Source of the DNA: Labilithrix sp.
GTDB lineage: Bacteria > Myxococcota_A > Polyangia > Polyangiales > Polyangiaceae
Direction: 5' to 3'
DNA length: 58,916 bases
Assembly (NCBI GenBank): GCA_019637105.1
Contig: JAHBWF010000031.1
Location: 1 to 58,916, forward strand
In this document: piece by piece, positions 17,937-25,983 of the stretch
Numbering within the stretch: position 1 is the first letter of the stretch
Layout: every line of letters starts with the position of its first letter
Notes under the pieces: model-generated
What the model was told of the DNA's origin: nothing
Seen by the model: the letters and a program-made list of their open reading frames with translations, nothing else
Databases searched by the model: none
Translations under genes and position numbers: made by a program

Positions 17937-18749
17937 ATGAGCGCATTCGGCGTGTTCGGCCGGCGGATCGGCGTCGTCGTGGTCGCCGCGGGGTGTGGAG
18001 CGTCACCCGAGGCCGGGCGCGTCGACACGACGGACACGACGGTCCCGGCGGACGACGCCGGCGGCGGCGCGGTGACGGCGCGCGACGACGGCGAACGCGA
18101 CACGACCGCGAGCGCGCCCGCGCCCCGGGCGCCGTCGGAGTACGAGACGGAGAAGGCGTGGGCCGCGGCGCGCGGCGTGGCGATCGAGCCCGGGAAGACG
18201 ACCGTCGTCGCGAAGCGTCGCGGGAGCGTCGCCCGATCGACCACGTACGAGGACAGCCTTGTGGTCCTCCGTCCCGACGAGACGATCGTGCGGTTCGTCG
18301 GCACGACGAAGCCCGCGCAGATGCCGAACCCGGCGAGCTCGGTCGTGCCCGACGTCGACGGTGACGGCCGCAAGGACCTCGGCATCGTCCGGCCCGGCGT
18401 GTACCGCGCGGTCGGCGACGTGACGTTCGGCATCCCCGGGCACGAGCGCGCCGCGTTCAAGATCGTCACCGAGGACGGCGCCGGCGGGCTCCCCGCGTGG
18501 CGCGACCTGAGCGGCGACGGGGACTTCTCGGCCTCGGAGCGCGCGCTCTCGGAGGAGCGGGGCTACCGGATCAGCGGGATCTACATCCACTACGGCTTCT
18601 CGCCCGCGGGCACGAAGGTCGGCGGCTCCACCTACGTCGGTCCCTGGTCCGTCGGCTGCCAGAACGTGCTCTACGACGAGCTCGACAGCTTCATCGAAGC
18701 CGTCGGCGGCGCGTCGGCCAGCTTCCGCTTCGCGATCGTCGACGACTAG
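17937..18749 (+). CDS. Lipoprotein with L,D-transpeptidase-like HxnSxGCQN motif
   Basis: This 270-residue lipoprotein (lipobox VAAGC, Cys20) has an acidic Thr/Ala linker to about residue 65. A calcium-loop-like DVDGDGRKDLG lies at 139-149. Near the C-terminus is IHYG (His218) followed 20 residues later by SVGCQN (Cys241). That spacing and sequence resemble the His and Cys of the YkuD L,D-transpeptidase active site (HX14-17[S/T]HGCxN), although one His is replaced by Val. It may act on peptidoglycan, but that is inference. The ATG at 17937 has a GGGAGAGGGAG box; an ATG at 17922 is also in frame and suits a leaderless message. Confidence 0.65.
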   Translation: MSAFGVFGRRIGVVVVAAGCGASPEAGRVDTTDTTVPADDAGGGAVTARDDGERDTTASAPAPRAPSEYETEKAWAAARGVAIEPGKTTVVAKRRGSVARSTTYEDSLVVLRPDETIVRFVGTTKPAQMPNPASSVVPDVDGDGRKDLGIVRPGVYRAVGDVTFGIPGHERAAFKIVTEDGAGGLPAWRDLSGDGDFSASERALSEERGYRISGIYIHYGFSPAGTKVGGSTYVGPWSVGCQNVLYDELDSFIEAVGGASASFRFAIVDD

Positions 18750-18838
18750 AACGCATCTCACCACCCGCGGCAGGCCGAATCGGGCTCGCCCCGTGAGCGC
18801 CCCGCGCCGCGCGAGCCCGCGTCCGCGCCAAAAGGAAA

Positions 18839-18867
18839 CGAGCCAGGAGGCGGCACCTCCTGGCTCG
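18839..18867 (-). terminator. Intrinsic terminator for the leftward repeat lipoprotein gene
   Basis: CGAGCCAGGAGG and CCTCCTGGCTCG form a perfect 12-bp stem around a five-base loop. Read on the minus strand it is followed by TTTCCTTTT. It lies 58 nt past the stop of the gene ending at 18925. Confidence 0.75.
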
Positions 18868-18881
18868 TCGGGATCGAAGCG

Positions 18882-18911
18882 CGAGGCGCCTGCCGGAGAG
18901 CAGGCGCCTCG
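18882..18911. terminator. Second perfect 12-bp hairpin between convergent genes
   Basis: CGAGGCGCCTGC and GCAGGCGCCTCG pair perfectly around CGGAGA. There is no T-tract on either side, so it may act as a bidirectional mRNA end or as a partner to the terminator at 18839-18867. Confidence 0.5.
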
Positions 18912-18924
18912 GCTCGCGTTCGCG

Positions 18925-21900
18925 TCAGGGCTTGATGTGCCCCGGCACGTTCGGGTTCTCGTACGTGTTGAACGGCGTCTCGAGCCAGTTGCCCCAGAGG
19001 TTCGGTCCGGGGAAGCTGACGACGTTCGCGCCGCCGGCGTTGTAGCCGCCGACGAGGACGAGGTCGGTCGGGCTGTAGAGCCCGCCGCCGCCGCCGTTCG
19101 GCGCGGTGAACCAGCTACGCGAGATGCTGAGCTCGACGTAGCTGGTCTCTCCGACGCCTCCGGACGCCGCGTTGATCGCGGCGCCGCTCACCGCCCAGGC
19201 CGCGCCGTTCCAGAAGCGGATGCCGGTGTGACCGTTGTCGGTGCGCCAGAAGACGTGGTGCGTGATGTCGGTGGGGAGCGCCGTGTTGCCGAACTCGCCC
19301 ATCCCGAGGTTGTCCGGCGTCGTTCCGAGGACCGCGGGGGTCGCGGAGACGCCGGGCCGGCCTCGCACGTAGAAGTGCACGTAGTTCGCCGCGTTGAACG
19401 TCCCGACGCCGACGCCCTGGAGGCCGACGTAGATGTTGCCCGGGTTCGCCTGCGTGCCCAGGCCGTCGTACGACACCCACGCGCGGTAGTTCGCGGGATC
19501 GCTCGTGCTGATCAGGTTCTCCGCGTCGACGAAGTCGACGACGCCGTCGATGGTGATCGTGCGCGCGTAGGCGTTGATGCTGTACGTATGGTCGCCGGCG
19601 CCCGTGATGTTGAGACCCGGCTTGCAGCCGCGGTAGCGGAGGCGCGTGGTCTCGGCGAACGAGAACGGGACGGAGTCCGCGCGGACGCAGGTCCGCCCAG
19701 CCGCCGCGCTCGACGCGCACGTGGGGTTGTTCGCCGTCACCGCGCTGCCGTCGGTGGAGTAGCAGATGTACGCGTCGGCCGTCTTCGGACCCCACGCCGG
19801 GTTCGGCGGCGGATCCTGCTGGCGCAGCGTGACCGCGACCGGAGCCTGCGCCGGCGTGAACGTGCCGCCGGCGACGGAGACCTCGAGCGGGCTCACGTTG
19901 AGCGTGTACGTGTGGCTGATCGCGCTCGACGGGTTGTACCCCGACGCGCACGTGATGGCGCGGAGGTTCGTCCCCGTCGCCGTGACGTTGACGTCGACGC
20001 CCGTGGCGGGCCCGACCTGAACCGCCGAGCCGGCGGGGACGTTGCAGACGTTGTTGCCCGCGGCGCACGTCGGGGTCGCGTCGGTCGAGTAGCAGATGAC
20101 GGCGCCGGCGACGGAGCCGCTGGCCGACGTCAGACGAACGACGCGCGTGTCGTAGTAGGTGCCGCCGCCGACGCTCGCGACGGGCGGCGCGATCTCGCCG
20201 GTCGTGTACGTCCACGTGCTGATGCTCGACGGCTGGTAGCCGTTCTTGCACCCGATGACGCGGACCTCGGTCGAGCTGCCGGTCGCGCCGGTCACGGTGA
20301 ACGAGCCGCTGGTGTTGCCGCTCGAGCAGTTCGGCGTCGGCGCCGGGTTGCCCGTCGTGTAGCGGAGCTCTTCGCCGTCGGTGGTCGACGCGAAGGTGAT
20401 CACCGTCCCGGGCGGGTAGGTGCCGGTGCCCTGGCTGGCGGTCGGCGTCGCGACCTGGAGCTCGTACTCGCCCTGCGAAAGCGCCGACTGCTGGGCGAGG
20501 CCGACCTTGCACGCGCGCGCCTTCAGCCAGGTGCCGTTGGCCGTGATCGGGATCGGACCGTTGTAGGTCGTGCCCGTCGTGCACGTCCCGGTCGCCACGT
20601 CGCAGACCGGATCCGGCAGGACCTGAGCGCCTGCCTGGTAGCAGATGGTCGCGTCCGCCGGCTGCGCGCCGAGCGTGACGGAGACGTCGTTGTTGAAGAG
20701 GCCCGCCGGAGGCGCGACGTTGAGGACGACGCTGGAGGCGGCGTCCGCGAAGGTCACGTCACGGCTGATGCTGTTCTGGTAGCGCGGCTTGCATCCGACG
20801 GCCTTGACGTTGAACGGCGTGGTGACGTTGAACGCCGCCGAGTAGGTCGAGCTGCCGGCTCCGCAGAGGACGTTGGTCGTCGGGTTGGCAGGATCCGCGG
20901 CGCACGTCGGCGCGACGCCGTCCGTGCGGTAGCAGATCTTCGCGCCCGTCGTGCTCGGCGTGGCGAGCGTCACCGGCGTGCTCACGCCGTGCGTCGACTG
21001 GATGAAGTTGTCGGCGGTGTTCCCGTTGACCGAGACCGTGCCGACCTGGAAGTTGTAGGCGGCGTCGACCGACGGCGCCGAGCTGATGTGCTTGGCTCCG
21101 CAGTTGACGGCGCGGACGGTCGTCCCGTCGGTCGCCACGTTGAACGCGCCGGCGTATACCGTGCCGTTGCCGCAGGCCGCCGCGCCGGCCGCGCAGGTCG
21201 GCGCCGTGCCGTTGGTGGTGTAGCAGCCGAAGTCGGCGCCCGCGCCGAGCGCGATCGACACCGAGATGTCGTCGTTCTTCAGGCCGGCGGCGGGCGTGAT
21301 CGTCGGCGCTCCGGCGCGGACTTCGTACGCGAAGGTGCCCGGCTCCGAGGTCGCGTAGCCGTTCTTGCAGACCAGCGTACGGATCGTGGTGTTCTCGGTG
21401 ATCGGCGCCGTCAGGCCGCTCGGCGTGTCGAGGGTGAGACCGGTCAGGCAGGTCGGCGCGCTCCCGTCGACCGTGTAGTGGATGACCGCGCTCTGCGTGA
21501 CCGAGCTCAGCGCGATCGCGGTGCCCGTGGGGACGATCCCCGCGGGCGGATCCGCCTCCGCGTCGGCCGCCTTGAAGTTGTACGTCGCCGCCGACGCGCT
21601 CGAGTTCGTCTTGCCGACCTTGCACGCGAGCGCGCGGATCGTCGTGTTCGAGGCCGAGACCGTGACCGGGCTCGCCGCGTTGTACGTCGCCGTGGTGCCG
21701 CTGCAGGTGGCGGTCGTCGCGTCGCACGCGGGCGCCGAGCCGTCGACCGTGTAGCAGATCGTCGCGCCGGGCTCCGTCGAGGAGAGCCCGACCTGCACCG
21801 TGTTGGGGTGCGTGCCGGCGGCGGGGTTGAAGTCGACGCCCGCGGTCTGCGTCGGGCTGACGTTGATCACGTAGGTCGCCGACGCGACCGGCGAGTTCTG

Positions 21901-22353
21901 GAAGCCCGTCGCGACGGCCAGCGCGCGGATGGTCGTGTTCTGCGTGACGGCGATGGGGCTGGAGTACACGACGCTCGCGGGCGTCGGGTTCGTCCCGTCC
22001 GTCGTGAAGAAGATCGTGGCGTTGGGCGTCGCCGACGCGAGGACCACGCTCTGCGCCGACGTGTAGGTTCCGCCGGCCGGCGTGAACGTCGGCGCCGCGG
22101 CCTGCTCGGTCGGGCCGGTGTCCGGGGATCCGGTGTCGGGCGTTCCGCCGTCCGGGATCGTGCCGCTCGTGCCGCTCGTCCCGCTGGAGCCGCTCGATCC
22201 GCTGGAGCCGCTGGAGCCGCTCGTCCCGGTGGAGCCGCTGGAGCTCGTGTTGTCGTCGTCGTCGCCCCCACACGCGACGCCCGCGGCGGCACCAGCCACC
22301 AGCAGCGCCGAGAGCGCGAGCCCCTTCAAGCTCTCTCGCAATCGAATCCCCAT
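18925..22353 (-). CDS. Large lipoprotein with nine chitobiase-C-like repeats
   Basis: This is a 1142-residue surface lipoprotein (lipobox GVACG, Cys28). A linker of Ser/Gly triplets follows, then nine tandem domains of about 80-110 residues. Each has a P-A-G-G start, a central ICYTTDGxxPTC-like core and an end such as TTIRALACKVG. These match the Ig-like chitobiase/beta-hexosaminidase C-terminal repeat. From repeat two onward, most carry paired cysteines. The last 240 residues form a different beta domain (VDFVDAENL onward) resembling a carbohydrate-binding or DOMON-like module. The start at 22353 follows a GGGAGGA box; an earlier in-frame ATG (22380) would spoil the signal peptide. Confidence 0.85.
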   Translation of the reverse strand: MGIRLRESLKGLALSALLVAGAAAGVACGGDDDDNTSSSGSTGTSGSSGSSGSSGSSGTSGTSGTIPDGGTPDTGSPDTGPTEQAAAPTFTPAGGTYTSAQSVVLASATPNATIFFTTDGTNPTPASVVYSSPIAVTQNTTIRALAVATGFQNSPVASATYVINVSPTQTAGVDFNPAAGTHPNTVQVGLSSTEPGATICYTVDGSAPACDATTATCSGTTATYNAASPVTVSASNTTIRALACKVGKTNSSASAATYNFKAADAEADPPAGIVPTGTAIALSSVTQSAVIHYTVDGSAPTCLTGLTLDTPSGLTAPITENTTIRTLVCKNGYATSEPGTFAYEVRAGAPTITPAAGLKNDDISVSIALGAGADFGCYTTNGTAPTCAAGAAACGNGTVYAGAFNVATDGTTVRAVNCGAKHISSAPSVDAAYNFQVGTVSVNGNTADNFIQSTHGVSTPVTLATPSTTGAKICYRTDGVAPTCAADPANPTTNVLCGAGSSTYSAAFNVTTPFNVKAVGCKPRYQNSISRDVTFADAASSVVLNVAPPAGLFNNDVSVTLGAQPADATICYQAGAQVLPDPVCDVATGTCTTGTTYNGPIPITANGTWLKARACKVGLAQQSALSQGEYELQVATPTASQGTGTYPPGTVITFASTTDGEELRYTTGNPAPTPNCSSGNTSGSFTVTGATGSSTEVRVIGCKNGYQPSSISTWTYTTGEIAPPVASVGGGTYYDTRVVRLTSASGSVAGAVICYSTDATPTCAAGNNVCNVPAGSAVQVGPATGVDVNVTATGTNLRAITCASGYNPSSAISHTYTLNVSPLEVSVAGGTFTPAQAPVAVTLRQQDPPPNPAWGPKTADAYICYSTDGSAVTANNPTCASSAAAGRTCVRADSVPFSFAETTRLRYRGCKPGLNITGAGDHTYSINAYARTITIDGVVDFVDAENLISTSDPANYRAWVSYDGLGTQANPGNIYVGLQGVGVGTFNAANYVHFYVRGRPGVSATPAVLGTTPDNLGMGEFGNTALPTDITHHVFWRTDNGHTGIRFWNGAAWAVSGAAINAASGGVGETSYVELSISRSWFTAPNGGGGGLYSPTDLVLVGGYNAGGANVVSFPGPNLWGNWLETPFNTYENPNVPGHIKP

Positions 22354-22579
22354 ATCGTCCTCCCACTCCGCGCGCAGCACGGAGCATCAAAGCCCCATTG
22401 GAACAAGCGGGACATTGTCCTGCGGCAAGAAGCTCCGTCAATGGCAAAGTGCCCGCGCGTCCGTGACGCGCGGCGTTCGCCACGTCGCGGCGCGCGGCCC
22501 GAACCACGCGAACCAATGTGGACAATCCTGCGCGGCGCGGCGCGGCGCGCTCCGCGAAGTAGGACGCGATGCGCGCCCG

Positions 22580-23113
22580 TCAGGGCCTCGGAGGAGCGAG
22601 GGGGGAGGGGGCGCCCGACGACGGTCGCGGCGGCGGCTCTCCGCGCGACTGGAACGTGAACGGCGCGATGACGGTCGCCGGCATCCCGTCGAGGGGCCGG
22701 TCGAAGACCGCCTTCGTCACGCCCGCGGTCATGCACGCGACGCACTCGTCGTCGAGGCCGTCCCGCGCGCTCGGCGTGGCCGCGGTCACGTGCCCGTCGG
22801 GGCCGACCTCGAGCGTGAAGGTGATCGTGCCCCGCGGCGTCGGCCTTCGGCCGAGCTGCTGCGCGTAGCAGGCGCGGAGCGAGGGGCGTACGGCGTTCAC
22901 GGCGGCGGCCGCATCCGGGATGGACGGCGGGAGCTGGCCGGCGTCCTCCGGGAGGCCCGCGTCGGCCGTGGAGGACGGGACGCCGGCGTCGGCGTCGCCC
23001 GGCGCGCGGCGGCCACAGCCGCGCTCGCAGCCGCCCGCGGCGAGGACGAGCCCGGCAGACGCCGTCATTAATAAGAGGAGGGGACGAGGCGCCGCCCGAC
23101 GAAGCTCGACCAT
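22580..23113 (-). CDS. AgmX/PglI C-terminal domain lipoprotein
   Basis: This 177-residue protein has a lipoprotein signal (AAGGC, Cys29), an Ala/Asp-rich linker and a TonB-like C-terminal domain. The block VRPSLRACYAQQLG, then GTITFTLEVGPDGHVTAA and CVACMTAGV, is the pattern of the AgmX/PglI C-terminal domain frequent in Myxococcota gliding and envelope proteins. The paired cysteines in CVAC are typical. Function is unknown. The ATG at 23113 gives a clean signal peptide; longer frames are not needed. It is divergent from rpsD, with 210 nt between. Confidence 0.78.
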   Translation of the reverse strand: MVELRRAAPRPLLLLMTASAGLVLAAGGCERGCGRRAPGDADAGVPSSTADAGLPEDAGQLPPSIPDAAAAVNAVRPSLRACYAQQLGRRPTPRGTITFTLEVGPDGHVTAATPSARDGLDDECVACMTAGVTKAVFDRPLDGMPATVIAPFTFQSRGEPPPRPSSGAPSPLAPPRP

Positions 23114-23154
23114 GCGCCTCGCAGCATAGCCAAAGCCCTCTCCCACCGATCCTC

Positions 23155-23182
23155 TTGCCTTTTCGGCCCCTTCGACTAAAAG
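23155..23182 (+). promoter_or_regulatory. Candidate promoter of rpsD-rpoA-rplQ
   Basis: TTGCCT (23155-23160) and TAAAAG (23177-23182) are 16 nt apart, the same spacing as at the rplV promoter. A promoter is required here because the upstream neighbour is on the other strand and the rpsK transcript terminates 7.5 kb away. Confidence 0.5.
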
Positions 23183-23188
23183 CCAGCG

Positions 23189-23323
23189 GTTCTCCCGCCC
23201 GGCTCGCGATTTCGCGAGGACTCCGGGCACGCCGGGACGAAGCCTTGGACCTTAAACAGCAGGGTCCAGCGTGTAAACCGGTTCTCCGGCTCCCATTGAG
23301 GGGAGACCGCCTGAAGGAAAGAA
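23189..23323 (+). promoter_or_regulatory. rpsD: Structured rpsD leader, possible S4-binding site
   Basis: Three stems can be drawn: CTCGCG/CGCGAG around ATTT (23203-23218), TGGACC/GGTCCA around an 11-base loop (23246-23268) and CTCCC/GGGAG (23290-23305). The last one lies just before the GAAGGAAA ribosome-binding site (23313-23320). S4 represses its own synthesis by binding leader RNA in E. coli and Bacillus; a similar role here is inferred. Confidence 0.4.
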
Positions 23324-23953
23324 ATGGCTCGATACATCGGACCCGTCTGTAAGCTTTGCCGCCGCGAAGGCATCAAGCTCTTCCTCAAAGGGGAGCGCTG
23401 TTACACCGACAAGTGCTCGGTCACGCGCCGCCCCTATCCCCCGGGCCAGCACGGCCAGGGGCGCATCAAGCTGACGGAGTACGCCGTCCGCCTCCGCGAG
23501 AAGCAGAAGACCCGACGCATCTACGGCGTGCTCGAGCGCCAGTTCCGCGCCTACTACTTCGACGCGACGCGTCGCAAAGGCCGCACCGGCGAGCAGATGC
23601 TCGGCCTCATCGAGAGCCGCCTCGACAACGCGGTTCACCGCATGGGCTTCGCGTCCTCCCGCAACGAGGCGCGCCAGCTCGTCAAGCACGGCCACATCCT
23701 CGTCAACGGCAAGCGCGTCGACATCCCGTCGTTCCTGCTCCGCCCGGGCGACAAGGTCGAGGTCCGTGAGAAGAGCCGCGGCATCAAGTTCGTCGCCGCC
23801 GCGCTCGCGCAGGTGGAGCGCCGCGCGCAGCTCTCGTGGATCGAGCTCGACAAGAACAACTTCTCGGCCGTCTTCAAGGGCGTCCCCGTCCGCGACGAGC
23901 TGAACGAGCCGCCGATCCGCGAGCAGCTCGTCGTCGAGTACTACTCGCGCTGA
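23324..23953 (+). CDS. rpsD: 30S ribosomal protein S4, zinc-binding type
   Basis: S4 (209 residues) starts assembly of the 30S body. It opens with MARYIGPVCKLCRREG; Cys9, Cys12, Cys26 and Cys31 form the zinc-binding N-terminus of the C+ type. The S4 RNA-binding domain (about 97-160) shows SRLDNAVHRMGFASSRNEAR. It has its own promoter and leader here, separated from rpsK by unrelated genes. Confidence 0.98.
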   Translation: MARYIGPVCKLCRREGIKLFLKGERCYTDKCSVTRRPYPPGQHGQGRIKLTEYAVRLREKQKTRRIYGVLERQFRAYYFDATRRKGRTGEQMLGLIESRLDNAVHRMGFASSRNEARQLVKHGHILVNGKRVDIPSFLLRPGDKVEVREKSRGIKFVAAALAQVERRAQLSWIELDKNNFSAVFKGVPVRDELNEPPIREQLVVEYYSR

Positions 23954-23965
23954 CGCGCGCGCCCC

Positions 23966-23996
23966 GTCCGCTCGAGGAGGCTCTCCTCGAGCGGAC
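23966..23996 (+). promoter_or_regulatory. Perfect 14-bp hairpin between rpsD and rpoA
   Basis: GTCCGCTCGAGGAG pairs perfectly with CTCCTCGAGCGGAC around a GCT loop, starting 13 nt after the rpsD stop. No T-run follows, so it is more likely an RNA-processing, stability or partial-attenuation site than a full terminator. The rest of the 201-nt gap up to rpoA has only short repeats (GAACGGCC twice at 24119-24134). Confidence 0.55.
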
Positions 23997-24154
23997 CCGG
24001 GTATCGCCGAACGAAATCGAGACTGGAGACAACGGGAAACGACGAGCACACGGGCAGGCGACGGTAGCGACCGGAGAGCGGGTTCGAAGGCGCCGCGGGA
24101 TCGCCGCGTGAACAGGACGAACGGCCGAACGGCCGGGAAGAAGGAACGAAGAGC

Positions 24155-25177
24155 ATGAGCAACATCGTCACTCGCAACTGGCGCGATCTGATCCGTCCGC
24201 GCGGTATCCACATCGAGCAGGAGACGCTCACCGAGTTCTACGGCCGCTTCTCGTGCGAGCCCCTCGAGCGCGGCTACGGCATCACGCTCGGCAACTCGCT
24301 CCGGCGCGTCCTCCTCTCGTCGCTCCAGGGCGCGGCCATCACGGCCATCCGCATCGACGGCGCGCTCCACGAGTTCACGACCATCGGCGACGTCGTCGAG
24401 GACGTGACCGACATCATCCTCAACCTCAAGGAGGTCGTCCTCAAGGCGGCGACCGCGAAGACCTACACGGTCCGCATCGACAAGGAGGGCCCCGGCCCCG
24501 TCTACGCGCGCGACATCCAGCTCGTCGACGGCCTCCAGGTCCTGAACCCCGATCACCTCATCGCGACCCTCGACAAGAAGGGCCCGCTCTCGATGGAGCT
24601 GACGGTCAACGTCGGCCGCGGCTACGTCCCCGCCGAGAAGAACAAGACCCCGACGATGCCGATCGGCACGATCCCGATCGACGCGCTCTTCTCGCCCGTC
24701 CGCAAGGTGAACTACACGGTCACGAACGCGCGCGTCGGCCAGGTCACCGACTACGACAAGCTGACGCTCGAGGTCTGGACGAACGGCAGCGTGAAGCCCC
24801 AGGACGCCGTCGCCTACGCGGCGAAGATCCTGAAGGAGCAGCTCACGATCTTCATCAACTTCGAGGAGACCGAGGAGACGAGCTACGTCCAGGGCACGCC
24901 CGAGGACGAGCCCCTCAACGAGAACCTCTTCCGCTCCGTCGACGAGCTCGAGCTCTCCGTCCGCTCGGCCAACTGCCTCCAGAACGCGAACATCACCCTC
25001 ATCGGTGAGCTCGTCCAGCGCACGGAGCAGGACATGCTGAAGACGAAGAACTTCGGCCGCAAGAGCCTCAAGGAGATCAAGGAGATCCTCCAGAACATGG
25101 GGCTCTCGCTCGGCATGAAGATCGACAACTGGCCCCAGATGCTCGAGCGCTGGAAGGCGCAGCAGGCCCAGAACTGA
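24155..25177 (+). CDS. rpoA: DNA-directed RNA polymerase subunit alpha
   Basis: The alpha subunit (340 residues) dimerises to seed RNA polymerase assembly. Its C-terminal domain binds UP elements and activators. The N-terminal domain (about 1-235) contains [20 protein letters not shown] near 38-57. The C-terminal domain (about 255-330) contains the helix-hairpin-helix [17 protein letters not shown]. Length is typical. A GAAGAAGGAACGAAGAG purine run precedes the start. Confidence 0.98.
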   Translation: MSNIVTRNWRDLIRPRGIHIEQETLTEFYGRFSCEPLERGYGITLGNSLRRVLLSSLQGAAITAIRIDGALHEFTTIGDVVEDVTDIILNLKEVVLKAATAKTYTVRIDKEGPGPVYARDIQLVDGLQVLNPDHLIATLDKKGPLSMELTVNVGRGYVPAEKNKTPTMPIGTIPIDALFSPVRKVNYTVTNARVGQVTDYDKLTLEVWTNGSVKPQDAVAYAAKILKEQLTIFINFEETEETSYVQGTPEDEPLNENLFRSVDELELSVRSANCLQNANITLIGELVQRTEQDMLKTKNFGRKSLKEIKEILQNMGLSLGMKIDNWPQMLERWKAQQAQN

Positions 25178-25261
25178 ACTGCACGGAGTCCAGCTTGCTG
25201 GACGCAGTGCAGTGAAGTCCACGAGCGAAGCAAGTGAACTGAACTGCACGGAGTCCAGCTT
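25171..25261 (+). repeat. 26-bp direct repeat pair with internal palindrome in the rpoA-rplQ gap
   Basis: An identical 26-bp sequence occurs at 25171-25196 and 25236-25261. The first copy overlaps the last codon and the stop of rpoA. Downstream of its start, 25178-25213 folds into a long hairpin. ACTGCAC pairs with GTGCAGT and GTCCAGC with GCTGGAC, with one 3x3 internal region containing a central G-C pair. The second copy has only the left half. This looks like a small palindromic (REP-like) element or a duplicated regulatory hairpin. Confidence 0.7.
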
Positions 25262-25364
25262 TTGCCGGGCTCCGCGCGCTGAAACGCGACTCTCCACGAG
25301 GCCCGTCACCGACGGGCCTCGCCGATCGACAGCTCAAAGTCGTTAAAAGGGAAGCAAAGGAACC

Positions 25365-25892
25365 ATGCGACACCAGAATGCCGGTCGAAAGTTCGACCGA
25401 AACACCACCAGCCGCCGGGCCATGTTCCGGAACCTGACGGCGAACCTCATCCTCAACGAGCGCATCGAGACGACCGACGCGAAGGCCAAGGAGCTCCGCC
25501 GCGTCGCCGAGCGCCTCATCACCAAGGCGCGCCGCCTCGGTGAGGTCTCGTACACGCCGTTCGAGAAGCTCTCGGAGAAGGACAAGGCCAAGCGCCTCGC
25601 CACCAAGCGCCTCATCGCCTCGTTCCTCCCGCGCTGGGGCACGAAGACCGAGAAGGGCGGCGAGACGAAGAAGGTCGACCTGGTCGAGAAGGTCCTCATC
25701 GACCTCGCGAAGCGCTTCGAGGGCCGCCCGGGCGGCTACACGCGCATCATCAAGCTCGGCGAGCGCCGCGGCGACAACGCGCCGCTGGCGATCATCGAGC
25801 TCGTCGAAGGCGCGGGCGACGCGGGCGAGAAGAAGGCGAAGAAGTCGAAGAAGGCCGCGAAGCCCGAGGCCGAAGCCGCGTCCGCGGGCTGA
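25365..25892 (+). CDS. rplQ: 50S ribosomal protein L17, C-terminally extended
   Basis: L17 lies near the tunnel exit. It begins MRHQNAGRKFDRNTTSRRAM and has LILNERIETTDAKAKELR, as expected. At 175 residues it is about 50 longer than the E. coli protein. The extra part is an insertion around residues 85-105 and a Lys/Ala-rich tail (KKAKKSKKAAK). It ends the rpsD-rpoA-rplQ unit, directly followed by a terminator. Confidence 0.96.
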   Translation: MRHQNAGRKFDRNTTSRRAMFRNLTANLILNERIETTDAKAKELRRVAERLITKARRLGEVSYTPFEKLSEKDKAKRLATKRLIASFLPRWGTKTEKGGETKKVDLVEKVLIDLAKRFEGRPGGYTRIIKLGERRGDNAPLAIIELVEGAGDAGEKKAKKSKKAAKPEAEAASAG

Positions 25893-25933
25893 GCTTCGCG
25901 CGACGCGCGTCGGCCGTCCGGCCGCGACGACGA

Positions 25934-25964
25934 GGGCGACGAGCGGAGAGCTCGTCGCCCTTTT
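25934..25964 (+). terminator. Intrinsic terminator after rplQ
   Basis: GGGCGACGAGC (25934-25944) pairs perfectly with GCTCGTCGCCC (25950-25960) around GGAGA and is followed by TTTT. It lies 42 nt past the rplQ stop and also separates it from the convergent gene ending at 25984. Confidence 0.85.
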
Positions 25965-25983
25965 CGCGTCGGGGCCCGGCGCC

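Noticed and set aside
18793-22659. 1288-codon plus-strand frame opposite the repeat lipoprotein
   Set aside because: Its translation is low-complexity Arg/Val/Asp/Ala without domains, while the minus strand has a signal peptide and nine coherent repeats.
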